Below are positions 61,701 to 64,000 of a DNA stretch of 64,000 bases, piece by piece; the first letter of the stretch is position 1; each line of letters starts with the position of its first letter. Origin of the DNA: Brienomyrus brachyistius (lineage: Eukaryota > Chordata > Actinopteri > Osteoglossiformes > Mormyridae). Location of the stretch: the NCBI RefSeq assembly GCF_023856365.1, contig NC_064534.1:7460536-7524535 (forward strand), given 5' to 3'. The position numbers and the translations under genes are program-made. The notes under the pieces are model-generated. The model did no database searches, was not told the DNA's origin, and was given only the letters and a program-made list of their open reading frames with translations.

Positions 61701-63322
61701 TTCATGTAATCTCCTGACAGCCGCAGTAGGGATGGAGTGGCTGCGGACATCAACGGGCCAGAGTTTAGCCTCGTCTCCAGCCCTTTCGCTCTCGCTCCCA
61801 GTTAGCCTCCCGTGGCTGGGCCCCGTGACCAAACACCCCGAGGAGGACACGTGGGGGGGTGCCCGTAAGCTGCAGTCGGCAGGCCAGAGGGAGGTCGGCT
61901 TCCATCTATACTCAATCAGACATTTATTATCTTATAATAATAAAACATGAGCAAAATTGCTCTTTGATGTTGGAGGTTGGATTTTTATTTATAATTTTTT
62001 TTTATTTTTTTTTTTGGTGAATTATGTCTGATTTAAAATGCAGCGGTCATCGGTCTCCAAGTCGTGGAGGGGGTGGGAATGAAACCACCCAGTGCACAGT
62101 GCCTCGTGGGTCCCGTGTCTCAGTTAAGCACTTGGTCTGTATGCATCGGTGTTTGTGGGTGAATTCATGAAAGCTGGCTGGGGCTGTGGAGGGACAGAAA
62201 CAGCGAGGGACGTGTGCAAATCCCCAAATGCTTCTGCAGTGCACCCCCCCCCCCCCCCCCCAATCAGTCATTTGTAGGAGCTTAATTTTTTTTAAACGGT
62301 GCCATAGTTTGCCTTGTGGCCACACTTGCTGATCTGTGGTGTAGAGTGAGGTTTGTGATTGTGGCCACGCAGGAATCTCGATTCTTTAATAAGAGGTTTT
62401 AGCACTTCGTGATGGTGCTTAAGGTTAAAGACGTTTGCCTGAATAGCTCCATCTGGTGAACTGTGTCTGTGACATCATAGCTGTGAATATCACAAAGGAC
62501 TTGGTTACGTCTGTTTGCTGTCCAAATTAATCGCTTTAAACTATTTCTAGGTTAAGATTGATTGTTGCAATGCTAGGTTGACTGCAGGCAATAACTGGGA
62601 GGGAAGCACATGACCCAGTCACCTGACTCCTCACATCACAGGGCTAATCACATAATGTGCAGCACTGAGACAGCGGCACAATAACTGGGTTATGGGAGTG
62701 AGTGTTTGTCTGCTTTCATTGGCTGGCTGTAGTCAGCTGACAACCAGTGTGTTGTTCTCAGTTAACTGGTTGGGTAAGGTCCTTTGTTAGAAATGAAGTG
62801 AGATCCATTCAGTCTCTTGCACTGGGTTCTGTTGTTTTTAACATTTAGCCTTTTACTTGGTCAGATTTTCAGTCCCTTTATTTAGACTACTGACCGAGTT
62901 AATTTTTTTTTTTCTATAGGGCTCAAAAAAGCAAGAACACATATGAAAGCTCAGCTTCCCAAAAACTGTCTACACATTTGGGGTTTAGAAACCCCCAAAA
63001 AGGGACTGAAAAACCATAAGTTGTCTATCTGTCTATGTATGTATGTATATTTGTCATCCAATCTAATCTAAGGTATGATGCATGGTGATATACTTTGTTT
63101 TAAAATCAGGTATTTCACATTAAGACTGAATGGATATGTCTTTCCAGCTAACTGTGAGTGAATAACTGTGAGTGAATAACTGTGAGTGAATAACTGTGAG
63201 TGAATAACTGTGTATGTTTGCACCCCACAGACCGAAGACACGGAGCAGCAGATCATCCGGGAAACGTTTCATCTGGTTTCCAAGCGAGATGACAACGTCT
63301 GCAACTTCCTGGAAGGCGGCAT
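58709..63322 (+). CDS. ap3s1: ap3s1, AP-3 complex subunit sigma-1, exons 1-2 (partial)
   Basis: AP3S1 is the small sigma subunit of the AP-3 adaptor complex, which sorts membrane cargo from endosomes to lysosomes and lysosome-related organelles. Exon 1 is 58709-58777 (23 codons, MIKAILIFNNHGKPRLSKFY then EHY) with a gtgagt donor. Exon 2 is 63231-63322, starting after cag at 63230 and encoding TEDTEQQIIRETFHLVSKRD and DNVCNFLEGG. It ends in phase 2 at a gtacgc donor, which fits the human exon border within EGG-(x)-LIGG. The sequence is almost identical to human AP3S1 over these 53 residues; the remaining roughly 140 lie beyond the right edge. Intron 1 is 4.45 kb and contains repeats. Differences from AP3S2 cannot be judged because the separating residues lie further on; synteny with cdo1 favours ap3s1. 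Confidence 0.95.
59503..59600 (-). repeat. (CATC)n and 3' end of a GGAT-type repeat, minus orientation
   Basis: Eight CATC units are followed by cagtccagtacaggacagtg and tttgcctggagcctatccta. On the minus strand this is the usual 'taggataggctccaggc ... ggatggatgg' end. The copy is 5'-truncated and lies in ap3s1 intron 1. Confidence 0.75.
60300..60495 (+). repeat. teleost interspersed repeat with 'aaaattgaattgaatg' tail
   Basis: The block tctcaaggtttcttcctgct, agggggagtttttccttgcc, gtgctttgtgacaacgactg and ttgttaaaagcactatatga precedes aataaaattgaattgaatg. This is one of the most frequent repeats in teleosts. It lies in ap3s1 intron 1. Confidence 0.8.
60655..60692. repeat. 12-bp tandem repeat, three copies
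   Basis: The unit gagcagagggtg occurs three times in a row. Confidence 0.9.
60950..61085 (+). repeat. SINE 3' part with 'gctaaataaataaatg' tail
   Basis: It ends ttcggacaaaagcatttgct followed by aaataaataaatg, the tail shared with 33666-33740 and, reversed, 12292. The front (ctggtcactcattggaagct) is less clear. Confidence 0.5.
62239..62260. repeat. poly-C run in ap3s1 intron 1
   Basis: About 20 C in a row. Its length is uncertain in assemblies. Confidence 0.9.
63151..63211 (+). repeat. 14-bp tandem repeat upstream of ap3s1 exon 2
   Basis: Four copies of ctgtgagtgaataa end about 20 bp before the exon 2 acceptor (63230). Each unit includes GTGAGT. Confidence 0.93.
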
Positions 63323-64000
63323 GTACGCTAACACGCTGACGCGCTGGTTCCCGGTGCAGGTGGCGGCTGACGTCCGTGAAGTGCGAGATCGGTCAGACCT
63401 GACGTGGGACCCCCCCGCCCCCGAATCTCACCTGTTCAGAGCCCCCCACACTGAAACACTGCTGCTTTACAGCTTACCCATCATTCACTGGCATCACAGG
63501 GACCCTCGTCCCTCCCCCTGTCGTGTTTTCCTCTTAAGTTTAAACGTGACATTTTTCTCCCGGTTGTGCATTTGCATCAGATGATCATTAGTTGAGCATT
63601 AGATGGTCCTGCTGCCTGTTTCACTGTGGGATCTGATGATCGTTAAGGGTGACCGCAATGCTCGATCGGTCAGGGGCTTGTGAAGGTATCACTGGTCAGC
63701 AAGTAATTTTTCCATTCTGTTCACATATTATGTTAATAGACTAAGGATACAGCAGCCATGGACTCTGTTTTGCTGCTTGTGATTTGAAGAGCTGTAGTGG
63801 GCTGGCTTCCATTAACCTGTAAATCGCTAATTAGCGAAGCTAACTTTTTCGTTAGCGTATTAGCGCTATTGCTAACTTTGAAAACCATTAGTGGACTAGT
63901 TGGCTTCCTCTAAATTTAGTTCTGCTAACCGCAAATCCGCTAACATTTTTTCGCAGGTAAAATGAATAATGTTTAATGGTGAAAAAAACATTAGTAAACC
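63323..64000. other. start of ap3s1 intron 2
   Basis: After the gtacgc donor no further exon is seen. Near the end (63820-63880) a palindrome-rich stretch stands out. An open frame continuing past the donor (to 63584) is intron read-through. Confidence 0.7.

Overview
The window is vertebrate nuclear DNA, most likely from a ray-finned fish. It carries six genes whose order and orientation match the vertebrate block known from human chromosome 5q22-q23. The protein-coding exons are small and separated by GT-AG introns. The introns and intergenic DNA hold repeats typical of fish genomes: a short element ending in a GGAT tail, tRNA-derived SINE bodies, Tc1-like remnants, a non-LTR retrotransposon remnant and many (AC)n arrays. 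I cannot name the species from the sequence.

Layout, left to right: the first two coding exons of pggt1b (geranylgeranyltransferase I beta subunit, minus, running off the left edge at 428-1412); ccdc112 (minus, 11 coding exons, 3979-9624, 501 aa); a gene-free stretch of about 13 kb with a 55-bp minisatellite; fem1c (minus, 2 coding exons, 22523-26873, 617 aa) with a CpG-rich upstream region; a gap of about 5 kb with a 30-bp minisatellite; tmed7 (minus, 3 exons, 32003-34246, 217 aa); a gene-poor AT-rich stretch of about 13 kb with transposon remnants, an LTR-like candidate and a 22/34-bp minisatellite; cdo1 (minus, 5 exons, 47633-53943, 201 aa); an intergenic stretch with interspersed repeats; and the first two coding exons of ap3s1 (plus, 58709-63322, running off the right edge). 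I rebuilt every exon by joining splice sites. All phases agree, and the totals match the lengths I recall for the human proteins.

The genes are not an operon and share no pathway. They cover protein prenylation (pggt1b), centriolar-satellite/cilium biology (ccdc112), CUL2 ubiquitin-ligase substrate recognition (fem1c), ER-Golgi cargo transport (tmed7), cysteine catabolism (cdo1) and AP-3 vesicle coats (ap3s1). What links them is old conserved synteny. Two promoter styles are visible. pggt1b, tmed7 and ap3s1 have a CRE-like site close to an ETS-like site, as expected for housekeeping genes. cdo1 has a TATA box 51 bp upstream of its ATG, which fits a tissue-regulated metabolic gene.

I did not find a new biological system. 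The items most worth a second look are a second copy of the tmed7-type CRE/ETS module at about 36.77 kb with no recognised gene, the apparent absence of atg12 between cdo1 and ap3s1, a 55-bp minisatellite whose every unit carries splice-site-like signals, and a 14-bp repeat of perfect splice-donor motifs directly upstream of ap3s1 exon 2.
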